From the NCBI RefSeq assembly GCF_018760785.1, contig NZ_JAHHZO010000012.1:1-64000 (forward strand): DNA of 64,000 bases, read 5' to 3'. Source of the DNA: Rhizobium sp. CSW-27 (GTDB lineage Bacteria; Pseudomonadota; Alphaproteobacteria; Rhizobiales; Rhizobiaceae). This document shows positions 43,951-52,766 of this stretch, in pieces; within the stretch, counting starts at the first letter, position 1, and every line of letters starts with the position of its first letter. Under the pieces are notes generated by a model, which saw only the letters and a program-made list of their open reading frames with translations, was not told the origin of the DNA and did no database searches. Position numbers and translations under genes: made by a program.

Positions 43951-45057
43951 ATGACAGCCAAGAGCCCATTTTCGCTTGAATTTTCCGATCCCGCCATGGA
44001 GGTGGAGCGTGCCGTTTCCGAGCTGCGCTACGGTCGCCCCGTGCTGTTCGGCAACGACACGCGCCAGCTTGCGGTGCTGGCGCTCGATGCCGTGTCTCCC
44101 CAGGTCTTCGGCCAGTTTGCCGAAGCGGTGGGCGACAGCCATGAACTTCTGATCACCCGCCAGCGTGCCACGCGGCTCGGCCTGCGGACCAATGGCGACG
44201 TGGCGGTGCCGCTTGCCGGCATGAGCTTCGACGAGGCCTCGCGGCTTTCCTATGCGCTGGAGGCGAAGATGCCGGCGCGCGTGCGCCCGGCCGAGGCGCT
44301 GCTGTCGTCTTCGGCGGAGCTTGCCCGCACGGCGCTTCTGCTGCCGGCCATGGTGGCGGCCGATGTCACCGACCTTGAGGATCGCTTCAGCGCCTGCTGC
44401 CGCCTGCATGCCGACCGGCTGATGCGGCTCTCGCCGGCACGGGAAAACTTCCAGAAGGTGGTCGAGACGCGCGTGCCGCTGAAGGATTACGGCAATGCCC
44501 AGTTCGTCGTGTTCCGCGGCGGCCTTGCCCAGAAGGACCAGGTGGCGATCGTGGTCGGCAAGCCGGACCTAAACAGGCCGGTGCCGATCCGAATCCATTC
44601 CTCCTGCATCACCGGCGATCTCTGCGGCTCGCTGAAATGCGATTGCGGCGACCAGCTGCGCAACGGGCTGGAGCTTCTCGAACAGGCCGGCGGCGGCGTG
44701 CTGCTCTATCTCGACCAGGAGGGCCGCGGCACCGGCATCGGCGCCAAGATGCGCGCCTATGGCTACCAGCATCGCGGCCTCGACACCATCGATGCCGATG
44801 CGGAGCTTGGCTTTGCCGAGGATCATCGTCGCTACGAGATGGCGGTTGCCATGCTGCGGCTGCTCGGCATCGGTGAAGTGGTCGTCTATACCAACAACCC
44901 GACCAAGATCGCGGCACTCAAGGCCGGTGGCATCGGCGTGCATGCCCGCACCCCGGTTCTCGGCCGTGTCACGGCGGAAAACGAGAACTACCTGCGCACC
45001 AAGACGCTGCGGGCCGGCCACATGCTGGACATCGAGACGCTGGTCGCGGCGGAGTAA
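43951..45057 (+). CDS. ribA: GTP cyclohydrolase II with decayed RibB-like N-terminus
   Basis: The C-terminal 200 residues of this 368-residue protein are a complete GTP cyclohydrolase II. The zinc cysteines are in SSCITGDLCGSLKCDCGDQL, the catalytic segment is YLDQEGRGTGIGAKMRAYGY, and NNPTKIAAL is the GTP-binding end. It opens GTP to the 2,5-diaminopyrimidine phosphate. Residues about 20-80 (AVSELRYGRPVLF, later LLITRQRATRLGL) follow the pattern of RibB. The acidic DREDEAD-type metal motif is lost (NDTRQLAV in its place), so dihydroxybutanone phosphate synthesis is unlikely. It may be a cluster-specific paralogue of housekeeping ribBA. Confidence 0.9.
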   Translation: MTAKSPFSLEFSDPAMEVERAVSELRYGRPVLFGNDTRQLAVLALDAVSPQVFGQFAEAVGDSHELLITRQRATRLGLRTNGDVAVPLAGMSFDEASRLSYALEAKMPARVRPAEALLSSSAELARTALLLPAMVAADVTDLEDRFSACCRLHADRLMRLSPARENFQKVVETRVPLKDYGNAQFVVFRGGLAQKDQVAIVVGKPDLNRPVPIRIHSSCITGDLCGSLKCDCGDQLRNGLELLEQAGGGVLLYLDQEGRGTGIGAKMRAYGYQHRGLDTIDADAELGFAEDHRRYEMAVAMLRLLGIGEVVVYTNNPTKIAALKAGGIGVHARTPVLGRVTAENENYLRTKTLRAGHMLDIETLVAAE

Positions 45058-45529
45058 GGGTGACGGGTGGGAGAAAACTCTCATCCGCTCGCAAGGCCAC
45101 TCCAGCCTCAAAAGACCCCTCCACAAAAGAGGGAGGGGCCAACCCGGCGGAAACGCTGTTTCCCATTGAACCAGGTCTGCATGCCAACGGAACGAACAAG
45201 CCCGTTTGTTCGGTTGGTTCTGATACCGGGCGGGGCGGCCCCACACGGGGTCTTCCCCCTTGTGGGGGAGATGGCGGCAGCCAGAGGCGTTCTTGAGGGC
45301 GGCAGGCGGACAGGATCCGGAAATGACACTCCGCTCGTTGCCGACAAGCCGAGGAGAGGCGGAGGTCAGTCAAACGGGATTGTTCACCATCCGCATGAAG
45401 GCCAGTCGCCGAAGCAATATCTTGATTCCATAACCGGCCCCAGAGGCCCTGAAAACCATCGTCAATCACATCCGCCGGAGAGGACGCCGCTCGGGAGGCA
45501 GGCGCCGCAGGCGGGAGGAGAACCGTTCC
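45058..45529. repeat. gene-free spacer with RIME-like palindromes
   Basis: No gene is supportable in these 470 bases. Two hairpin elements are clear: CCCCTCC...GGAGGGG at 45116-45138, and TCCCCC-TTGT-GGGGGA at 45254-45269 followed by GATGGCGGCAGCCAGAGG. The second closely resembles a palindromic intergenic repeat common in rhizobial genomes (RIME type; recalled, not searched). Confidence 0.55.
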
Positions 45530-46321
45530 ATGTCCATCAAGAGTCGCCTCACCGGTGCTCGCTGGGCACCACGGCATGTTGAATCCGCGCTCGGCACCGA
45601 TCCGCTGCTGGCCGATACGCTGAAGGTGCTCGGCCTCGTCTATGTCGCCTCGGTGTTCAGCTGGGGCATGGCGGCGCTGCACCTGCCGCTGGAGATGCAT
45701 GTGCCGATCATTGCCGGCGGGTTGCTGGCCGGCATCTTCGGCCTCGTGCTGCTCGGCCTTTCGGCCCACCGCCATCCGCGCTTCGGCTTTGCCAATCTCG
45801 TCACCTCGCTGCGCGCCGGCATCGTCAGCCTGGTCGGCGCCACCGTGCTCTTCTCGCACAGTTTCGGCCAGGCGCATTTCGACAGCCTGATCTGGTGGAC
45901 GGTGGCGGCCGTGCTGTTTGCGCTGGCTCTGGATGGCGTCGATGGCTATCTGGCGCGACGTTATCGCCAGCAGTCGGAACTCGGCGCCCGCTTCGACATG
46001 GAGGTGGATGCGCTGCTGATCCTCATTCTCTCGATCGGCGCCACCGTTCTGAACAAGGCCGGGGCCTGGGTGGTGCTGATCGGCCTGATGCGCTACGCCT
46101 TCGTGGCCGCCCAGTGGTTCGTGCCGAAGCTGCGCGCCGAACTTCTGCCCTCGGTGAGGCGCAAGGCGGTCTGCGTCGTGCAGGTGGCGGTGCTCTGCCT
46201 GGTGCTGGTGCCGCAGGTGGTGCCGCCGGTCTCCACCCTTCTGGCCGCGACAGCCCTTGCCGCACTGATCTATTCCTTCGGCGTCGACGTGGCTGCACTC
46301 ATGCGGCGGCGCGCGCCGTGA
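45530..46321 (+). CDS. CDP-alcohol phosphatidyltransferase
   Basis: The 263-residue membrane protein has six to eight helices and the full CDP-alcohol signature D-x2-DG-x2-AR-x8-G-x3-D-x3-D, seen as DGVDGYLARR then SELGARFDMEVD. Enzymes of this family transfer a phospho-alcohol group from a CDP-linked donor to an alcohol acceptor, making phospholipid headgroups or inositol phosphates. An N-terminal pair of helices precedes the catalytic core. GGGAGGAG precedes the ATG. Substrates are unknown. It converges on, and overlaps by 52 bases, the UPF0104 gene. Confidence 0.88.
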   Translation: MSIKSRLTGARWAPRHVESALGTDPLLADTLKVLGLVYVASVFSWGMAALHLPLEMHVPIIAGGLLAGIFGLVLLGLSAHRHPRFGFANLVTSLRAGIVSLVGATVLFSHSFGQAHFDSLIWWTVAAVLFALALDGVDGYLARRYRQQSELGARFDMEVDALLILILSIGATVLNKAGAWVVLIGLMRYAFVAAQWFVPKLRAELLPSVRRKAVCVVQVAVLCLVLVPQVVPPVSTLLAATALAALIYSFGVDVAALMRRRAP

Positions 46322-47298
46322 GTCAGGCTGCGCCGCTGACGGTTGACGGCAAGGACGACGAGCCCCGGCAGCGCGCCGGCCAGCGCCAGCGCACCGTAGA
46401 GCAGGCTTGCCGAAATCCCCTCGGCGCTCGCAAGACCTGCCAGCGGCCACAGCGCGGCCGCGGCAGCCTCCCGCGTGCCCCAGCCGCCGAGCCCGGTGGG
46501 GATCAGCATCGCGGCAAGCGTCAGCGGCACGATGGTCAGCGCGCCCTCTGGCGGCAGCGGCGCACCGACGGCATCCGCGCAGAGCAGGAACAGCGCCACA
46601 TAGGCTCCGACCACCACGAGGCTGAGACCGCCCTGAACCAGCCCTGCCCCGCCTTGCAGGAAGACCCGCGCCAGTTCGGCGCGCAGCCCGGCAAAGCGGC
46701 GCAGCAGCAGCGCAGCGGCAAGCGCCAGCGCGACGGCCAGCCCCGCCGCCAGCAGCAGATGGCTTTCGACCGCAAGCCCGTGGGCCGGCAGCAGCGGCCA
46801 CAGCGGCAGGCCGGCAAGACAAAGCGCCAGAAAGGCGATCTGCCCCGACAGGCGCTCATAGACCACAGCCCGCGCCGCCCGCCGGAAGCCGCCCGCATCC
46901 ATCTCCGCCACCCGCCAGGCCCGCAGCACATCGCCCGCCATGCCGCCCGGCACAAGCTGGTTGACGGCGCTTGCCACGTAATATTCGCCGATTGCCGCAC
47001 CGCGGCTCATGGGCTGGCCCAGCCGCGCCGCCGTGAAGCGCCAGCGCAGCGCCGACAGGATGATCTGTGCCTGCACCAGCGCAAGGCCCGCCACCACATG
47101 CAGGGCCGAGACATGCGACAGCGCGGCCAGAATGGCGGCGGGATCGACCCACAGCACCAGAAGGACAAGAGCCGCCCCGGCAATCAGGCTGGTGACGAGG
47201 CGAAGAGGGGCTTTCAGGGACAAGGTTTCACGCTTTCGGCCGTCTTCACGGCATTTAACGACCGGCGCCTGCAGGCTGCACCGGCCTTTTTCCGTCAT
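46270..47298 (-). CDS. lysylphosphatidylglycerol-synthase-like membrane protein (UPF0104/AglD)
   Basis: The 342-residue protein has about eight membrane helices and the UPF0104 landmarks ALRWRFTAARLG and EYYVASAVNQLVPGGMAGD. It also has VVYERLSGQIAFLALC and late IPTGLGGWGTREAAAAALWP. The family contains the flippase-like half of MprF and glycan-lipid proteins, not the catalytic lysyl transferase. It probably moves or helps modify a membrane lipid. It is divergent by 38 bases from the LtaS-like gene, so the two share promoters. Confidence 0.85.
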   Translation of the reverse strand: MTEKGRCSLQAPVVKCREDGRKRETLSLKAPLRLVTSLIAGAALVLLVLWVDPAAILAALSHVSALHVVAGLALVQAQIILSALRWRFTAARLGQPMSRGAAIGEYYVASAVNQLVPGGMAGDVLRAWRVAEMDAGGFRRAARAVVYERLSGQIAFLALCLAGLPLWPLLPAHGLAVESHLLLAAGLAVALALAAALLLRRFAGLRAELARVFLQGGAGLVQGGLSLVVVGAYVALFLLCADAVGAPLPPEGALTIVPLTLAAMLIPTGLGGWGTREAAAAALWPLAGLASAEGISASLLYGALALAGALPGLVVLAVNRQRRSLTHGARRRMSAATSTPKE

Positions 47299-47336
47299 TG
47301 CTTGTCCATCCTACGCAGGCAGGCAGGAGGCAGACC

Positions 47337-48983
47337 ATGGGCCTGATCCGCAAATCGCACCATGCCGACCAGGCCGTCCGCCGCCGGCACCTGCCTCAGG
47401 CAGCGGCCTGGCTGCTGTTCGTCGTCGTGACCGGCACGCTTCTCAACCTGCCGGATCACCCGGACGCCCTGAAGGCCGAGTTCTTCCTGCGCCTGCCGCT
47501 GGAAGTGCCGGCGCTGGCGGTGCTGTTGCTGCTTGTCGGCCGGCGCTGGCAGCCGCTGGCCGCCGGGCTCGTCACGCTGCTCGCCGCCCTCATCCTGTTC
47601 CTCAAGCTCGCCGATATCGGCACGCAGGCCGCTTTCCAGCGGCCGTTCAACCCCTATCTCGACGGCAAGATGCTGGTGGACGGCTGGAACATCGCCGCCG
47701 GCAATCTGGGCCAGGTGACGGCATTCCTGATCGTGGCGGCCGCGCTCGTGCTGTTCTTCGCCCTTATGATGCTCTACCGGATGGCGCTCGGCACGATCGG
47801 CCGCACCCGCGGCATCGCCCGGCACCGGATGCTGTCGGCAGGCCTTGTCGTGCTCGTTGCGGCGGGCGCCCTGAAGGCATTTTCCGGTCTGCCGGGCCCT
47901 CCGGTGACAGCGGAGGCGCCGCGTTATCTCGCCGCCCGCCTGCAGCTGGTTGCCGACGCCGTGCGCGATCTGCGCGCCTTCGACCGGGAACTGGCGCAGG
48001 CCGCCGGGCCGGCAAGCGGCAAGGGCCTGTTTTCCGCCGTCAAAGGCCGCGACGTCGTTCTCGTCTTCGTCGAATCCTATGGCCGAAGCGCCATCGAGGA
48101 TCCGCGCTATGCGCCGGAAATCCGCCCGCGCCTTGCCGGCATTGAAGAGGATCTGGCGGGCAAGGGCTTTGCCAGCGCCAGCGGCTGGGTCACCTCGCCC
48201 ACCGTCGGGGGCCTGAGCTGGCTTGCGCATGGCACCCTGCTTTCGGGGCTGTGGACCGACAGCCAGGCGCGCTATGACCGGCTGATGATCAGCAGCCGCC
48301 CCAGCCTCAACCGGCTGTTTGCCGAGGCCGGCTGGGAAAGCGTCGCGGTGATGCCGGCGATCACCATGGACTGGCCGCAATCGGCCTATTTCGGCTATGA
48401 CCGGGTGCTGGCGGCCGCCGATCTCGGCTATCGCGGCAAACCCTTCAACTGGATCACCATGCCGGACCAGTACACGCTCTCGGCCTTCCAGCGGCTGGTG
48501 CGCGACCGGCCGGGCCGCCGGCCGGTGATGGCGCAGGTGGTGCTGATCTCCTCGCATGCGCCCTGGACGCCGGTAGCGCATCTGGTCGACTGGGACGCGA
48601 TCGGCGACGGACGGATCTTCGACCGGCAGGCGGAGGGCGACGAGCCGCCGGCCGTGGTCTGGGCCGACCCGGACAACATACGCCGCCATTATGTCGACAC
48701 CGTCGACTACAGCCTTGCGGCGCTCGGCAGCTATATCGCCCGCGATGGCGGCGACGCCCTGTTCCTGATCATCGGCGACCACCAGCCGGCCGCGGTCGTC
48801 ACCGGGCCCGATGCCTCGCGCGCCGTTCCCCTGCATGTGGTCAGCCGCGACAGGGCGCTCGTTGCCCGCTTCGAGGCGGACGGCCTCGCGCCCGGCCTGC
48901 TGCCGCCGCCGAGCCTGCCCGAACGGCGGATGGACGGGCTGCGCGACCGCCTGATCCGCCTGCTCGGGCAACAGGCGCGCTGA
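47337..48983 (+). CDS. LtaS-like membrane sulfatase/phosphoglycerol transferase
   Basis: The 548-residue protein has five N-terminal membrane helices (to about 190) and a periplasmic alkaline-phosphatase-fold domain. Metal and nucleophile motifs match the lipoteichoic-acid synthase group: VFVESYGRSAI, the SPTVGGLSW segment with the candidate Thr nucleophile, and LFLIIGDHQP. Such enzymes move phosphoglycerol or phosphoethanolamine from phospholipid to glycans or lipids, or hydrolyse phosphodiesters. AGGAGG seven bases upstream fixes the ATG at 47337. With the preceding two genes it suggests an envelope modification module. Confidence 0.83.
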   Translation: MGLIRKSHHADQAVRRRHLPQAAAWLLFVVVTGTLLNLPDHPDALKAEFFLRLPLEVPALAVLLLLVGRRWQPLAAGLVTLLAALILFLKLADIGTQAAFQRPFNPYLDGKMLVDGWNIAAGNLGQVTAFLIVAAALVLFFALMMLYRMALGTIGRTRGIARHRMLSAGLVVLVAAGALKAFSGLPGPPVTAEAPRYLAARLQLVADAVRDLRAFDRELAQAAGPASGKGLFSAVKGRDVVLVFVESYGRSAIEDPRYAPEIRPRLAGIEEDLAGKGFASASGWVTSPTVGGLSWLAHGTLLSGLWTDSQARYDRLMISSRPSLNRLFAEAGWESVAVMPAITMDWPQSAYFGYDRVLAAADLGYRGKPFNWITMPDQYTLSAFQRLVRDRPGRRPVMAQVVLISSHAPWTPVAHLVDWDAIGDGRIFDRQAEGDEPPAVVWADPDNIRRHYVDTVDYSLAALGSYIARDGGDALFLIIGDHQPAAVVTGPDASRAVPLHVVSRDRALVARFEADGLAPGLLPPPSLPERRMDGLRDRLIRLLGQQAR

Positions 48984-48989
48984 CGCTCC

Positions 48990-51035
48990 TCAGGCGGCAG
49001 CGAGCCGCCGGGCGGAAAACTGGCGCAGCAGCACCGGCACCATCAGCGCCAGCCCCGCCAGCGAGGAGGTCAGCTCCGGCACGACCAGCAGCACGGCGGA
49101 GAGGATCATCAGCAGCCGTTCCCAGGCCTTGGTGCGCGTCAGCAGATAGCCGGACAGCGCGGCGCCGAGGAACGTGATGCCGAGCACGCAGCCGATGAAG
49201 GCGATGAAGAAGTTCGTCCAGGTGAAGTTCGCCGTGACCAAAAGCAGCGAGGGCGAGAAGACGAAGACGAAGGGCACCAGCACCTTGCCGAGGCCGAGCC
49301 GGAAGGCGGTATTGCCGGTCTTGAACGGATCGGCCCCCGCCATGCCCGCCGCCGCATAGGCCGCCAGCGCCACCGGCGGGGTGATGTCGGCCAGCACGCC
49401 GTAATAGAAGACGAAGAAATGCGCGACGATCGGCTCGACGCCGAGCATGCCGAGCGTCGGCGCGGCAATCGTTGCCATGATGATGTAGTTGGCGGTGGTG
49501 GGAATGCCGCAGCCCATCAGGATGCAGACCACGCCGGTCATGATCAGGGTGAAGAGCAGCGTCAGCGTCTGCGGCGCAAACAGGCCGGCAGGCAGCAGCG
49601 TGCCGACCCAGGTCGCGATCTGCGCGGCGGTGGAGGTGACGATGTAGGAGATCTTGAAGCCGACGCCCGTCAGCGTCACCACGCCGACGATGATGCCGAC
49701 CGTGGCTGCCGCGGCCCCCACGGCCAGCGCATATTTCGCACCGTCGCGCAGACCGTCGAAGACTTCGCCGAAGCTCATGCGCCGGCGCGGATTGAGAAGC
49801 CCGACGGCAACGCAGAGCGTGATGCCCCAGAAGGCGGCGAGATAGGGTGTGTAGCCGGACATCAGCACGGCAATCAGCACCACCAGCGGAATGACGGTCG
49901 GCCAGTCGCGACGGAAGGCCGCCTTCAGATCCGGCAGTTCCTCCTTCGTCATGCCGCGCAACCCGTTGCGCTTGGCCTCGAAATGCACCTGGATCAGCAC
50001 GCCGAAGAAATGCATGAAAGCCGGTACCACGGCGGCGAGGATGATCGTCGTATAGGGCAGGTTGAGGAATTCGATCATCAGGAAGGCAGCGGCCCCCATG
50101 ATCGGCGGGGTGATCTGCCCGCCGGTCGAGGAGGCGGATTCGACGGCGGCGGCGAAGGTGCGCTTGTAGCCGAGGCGCACCATGGCCGGGATGGTGAGCG
50201 AGCCGACCGTGACCGTGTTGGCAACCGACGAGCCGGAAATCATGCCGAACAGCGCCGAACCGAAGATCGATACCTTGGCCGGCCCGCCCGCATAGCGGCC
50301 GGCCACCCAGGCGGCGCAATCGAGGAACAGCTGGCCGAGGCCGATGCGGGTGGCAAACACGCCGAACAGCACGAAATGGAAGACATAGGTGGCCACCACG
50401 CCGAGTGCGATGCCGTAAATGCCCTGGCTCGTCAGGTAGAGGTGGTTGATGAGCTGCGAGAAGGTGGCGCCCGGATGCACCAGAATGCCCGGCATCGACG
50501 GCCCGTAGATCGCATAGAGCATGAACAGGATGGCAATGACCGGCAGCGGCCAGCCCACCGAACGCCGCGTCGCCTCCAGCAGCACCAGCACCAGGAAGCC
50601 ACCGAGCACCACGTCGAGCAGGGTCGGGTTGCCGACCCGGAAGGCGAGATCATCGAGCGGGATCAGCGGCACGTGCATGACGGCGACGACGGCGCCGAGC
50701 GCGAAGACCCAGTCGATCAGCGAAATGCCGAGCGGCCGCAGCAGCGTGGAATCGGTCGGCTCGGTATAGCCGCGACGGGAAAAGGGAAAGACCAGGAAGA
50801 TCAGGCCCAGCACGAAGGAGAGGTGAATGCCGCGATGCAGGGTTTCCGACAGCAGGCCGAAGCCGGCGGTATAATAATGAAACAGCGAGAGGATCACCAG
50901 CAGCAGGCCGACGATGCGCGCGGCGAGCGGCGCCAGCGGCCTGAAGCGGATTTCCGCATCGAACTGTTCCTCCAGCTCGCGCGCCTTCGCCTCGTCGAGT
51001 TCCATGCGCCCGATTCTGTTGTCGTCTTCCGCCAT
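48990..51035 (-). CDS. TRAP transporter fused permease (DctQM)
   Basis: The 681-residue membrane protein fuses a small four-helix DctQ-like part to a large DctM-like part. Landmarks of the TAXI-associated fused permeases are GSALFGMISGSSVANTVTVG and SASSTGGQITPPIMGAAAF, then GCGIPTTANYIIMATIAAP. It uses the sodium or proton gradient to import the ligand of the TAXI protein encoded upstream. The ATG at 51035 replaces a TTG at 51065 as start. Its 3' end lies 6 bases from the convergent LtaS-like gene. Confidence 0.93.
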   Translation of the reverse strand: MAEDDNRIGRMELDEAKARELEEQFDAEIRFRPLAPLAARIVGLLLVILSLFHYYTAGFGLLSETLHRGIHLSFVLGLIFLVFPFSRRGYTEPTDSTLLRPLGISLIDWVFALGAVVAVMHVPLIPLDDLAFRVGNPTLLDVVLGGFLVLVLLEATRRSVGWPLPVIAILFMLYAIYGPSMPGILVHPGATFSQLINHLYLTSQGIYGIALGVVATYVFHFVLFGVFATRIGLGQLFLDCAAWVAGRYAGGPAKVSIFGSALFGMISGSSVANTVTVGSLTIPAMVRLGYKRTFAAAVESASSTGGQITPPIMGAAAFLMIEFLNLPYTTIILAAVVPAFMHFFGVLIQVHFEAKRNGLRGMTKEELPDLKAAFRRDWPTVIPLVVLIAVLMSGYTPYLAAFWGITLCVAVGLLNPRRRMSFGEVFDGLRDGAKYALAVGAAAATVGIIVGVVTLTGVGFKISYIVTSTAAQIATWVGTLLPAGLFAPQTLTLLFTLIMTGVVCILMGCGIPTTANYIIMATIAAPTLGMLGVEPIVAHFFVFYYGVLADITPPVALAAYAAAGMAGADPFKTGNTAFRLGLGKVLVPFVFVFSPSLLLVTANFTWTNFFIAFIGCVLGITFLGAALSGYLLTRTKAWERLLMILSAVLLVVPELTSSLAGLALMVPVLLRQFSARRLAAA

Positions 51036-51127
51036 GATGTCTGCCCCGGTGGTTCCCTCTTGCAATAGCCAGGGCGGCGGCCCGGATTGCGGACCGCCGC
51101 CCTGCGGATGGTTCGGCCCTCGGGCCC

Positions 51128-52117
51128 TTATTTCAGCACGCCGGCTTCACGATAGAAGCGCTCGGCGCCCGGATGCAGCGGAATGCCGAGATTGGTGACC
51201 GCGTTCTGCAGCGTGATCATCTTGCCCTTGGCATGGCCGGCATCCAGCGCCTTGCGCGTGGCATCGTTCCACATCACCTTGGTGATGTTGTAGACGAGAT
51301 CGTCCGACTGCTTGGCGCTGGTCACCCACTGGGCGGCGACCGAAATGGTCGGAGTTTCGCCCACGCCCTGATAGGCGCCGGCCGGCACCGTATCCTTGGA
51401 GAAGAAGCTGTACTGCTTCAGAAGCTTGTCCACTTCCGGGCCGGTGATCGGCACCAGCGCGATACCGGTGGAGGTGGCAAGTTCGGAGATCGCGCCGGCC
51501 GGATAACCGCCAACGAAGAAATAGGCGTCGAGGCCGCCATCGCGCAGGCGCTCGCCGGCCGGGCCCGGCTTCATGTGCTCGGCCTTGATGTCGCTTTCAC
51601 TGAGGCCGAAGGCCGACAGCACGATGCGGGCATCGACGATGGTGCCGGAGCCCGGCTCGTCGATCGAGACGCGCTTGCCCTTAAGGTCGGCGACGGACTT
51701 GATGCCGGCATCCTTGCGGGCCACGAGGTGCAGCGTTTCCGGATAAAGGGTGGCGATCAGGCGCAGGTCCTCGACCTTGCCCTTGCCCTTGCCTTCATAA
51801 AGGCCGGTGCCGGTATGGGCCCAGTAGGCCACGTCCGACTGCGAGAAGCCCGATTCCATCGCGCCGCTCTGCACCGCATTGATGTTGGCGACAGAGCCGT
51901 TCGAGGAAACGGCGGTGGCGACCAGACCGGGCACGCCCTTGTCGCCGGCGCCGGAGATGGCATTGGCGATCAGGCCGCCGATCGGATAATAGGTGCCGGC
52001 CGTGCCGCCCGTTCCGATGCGGAAGAAGGACGGCGCCTGGGCGACCGCCAGACCGGCGCCCGCCGCCAGAAGGCCGACAGCCGCGCCGATCGCCACGATT
52101 CTCTTCCTGAAGCTCAT
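51128..52117 (-). CDS. TAXI-family TRAP transporter solute-binding protein
   Basis: The 329-residue periplasmic protein has a Sec signal (SFRKRIVAIGAAVGLLAAG, cleaved near AVAQ) and the TAXI hallmark FFRIGTGGTAGTYYPIGG. DLKGKRVSIDEPGSGT in the middle and HPGAERFYREAGV at the C-terminus are also typical. It captures dicarboxylate- or amino-acid-like ligands for the fused permease 92 bases downstream. AAGGGA before the ATG at 52117 decides the start over 52159. Ligand unknown. Confidence 0.92.
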   Translation of the reverse strand: MSFRKRIVAIGAAVGLLAAGAGLAVAQAPSFFRIGTGGTAGTYYPIGGLIANAISGAGDKGVPGLVATAVSSNGSVANINAVQSGAMESGFSQSDVAYWAHTGTGLYEGKGKGKVEDLRLIATLYPETLHLVARKDAGIKSVADLKGKRVSIDEPGSGTIVDARIVLSAFGLSESDIKAEHMKPGPAGERLRDGGLDAYFFVGGYPAGAISELATSTGIALVPITGPEVDKLLKQYSFFSKDTVPAGAYQGVGETPTISVAAQWVTSAKQSDDLVYNITKVMWNDATRKALDAGHAKGKMITLQNAVTNLGIPLHPGAERFYREAGVLK

Positions 52118-52345
52118 TGTTGTTCCCTTTCTCTCTCTTGCTTGCGCTACCATGGGCAAAGCGAGGCAAAACTGTCAACGGGCCGCGCCCGCAACCTCCC
52201 CGCCATCCCCTGTTTAGGACTGCCCCCATACCGCACGCGGTGCCGGGGCGGTGCCATCCTCCCATCACGCGTCTGAATCGGTGCCGCGCAATCGATTCAA
52301 AACTGTCGTTGGACGGCAGAAAGTCCATCCGCCAGTCTGCATGGC

Positions 52346-52615
52346 ATGAAAAATACCACGGAAAACGACGCCTTTCCCATGTTTCTCGCGCATCGCATCG
52401 AGCCCGAGCGCAACATGGCGCGCTTCTACCTGATGGCCATCGAAACCAACCTGTTCGGCGAAACCTGCCTGCGCCGCAACTGGGGCCGCATCGGCACGCG
52501 CGGCCGCTGCCTGGAGGAAATATTTGCCGATACCGCCAGCGCCGAGCAGGCAATGACCGCCCTTGCGAAGGCCAAGCGCCGGCGGGGCTACCGGGTGGCG
52601 GGGGAGGTTTTGTGA
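52346..52615 (+). CDS. WGR-domain protein
   Basis: The 89-residue protein is a single WGR domain: NMARFYLMAIETNLFGETCL, then the namesake NWGRIGTRGR and SAEQAMTALAKAKRRRGY. WGR domains in PARPs and in MolR/YehH-like bacterial proteins bind nucleic acid ends. Here the domain is free-standing. Its function is unknown and no ligase or nuclease gene is adjacent. Confidence 0.85.
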   Translation: MKNTTENDAFPMFLAHRIEPERNMARFYLMAIETNLFGETCLRRNWGRIGTRGRCLEEIFADTASAEQAMTALAKAKRRRGYRVAGEVL

Positions 52616-52632
52616 GGGGGCCGGCCAGCTTG

Positions 52633-52680
52633 CCCCCCACCCTTGCGGCAAGGGGTGGAGGGGTGGAGGGGGTCTTTTTC
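52633..52680. repeat. GC palindrome downstream of the WGR gene
   Basis: CCACCCTTG-CGG-CAAGGGG-TGG forms a strong stem (one bulge) with surrounding C- and G-runs, followed by GGTCTTTTT. It is either a terminator for the WGR gene or another degraded RIME-like intergenic element. Confidence 0.45.
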
Positions 52681-52766
52681 GGGCAGCTGACTGTCCACGC
52701 CATCTTGCCCTGTCGCATGCCCGACATGCTGGGCGGCTAATCAGCCACTCCCATGAGGATGAAGCG

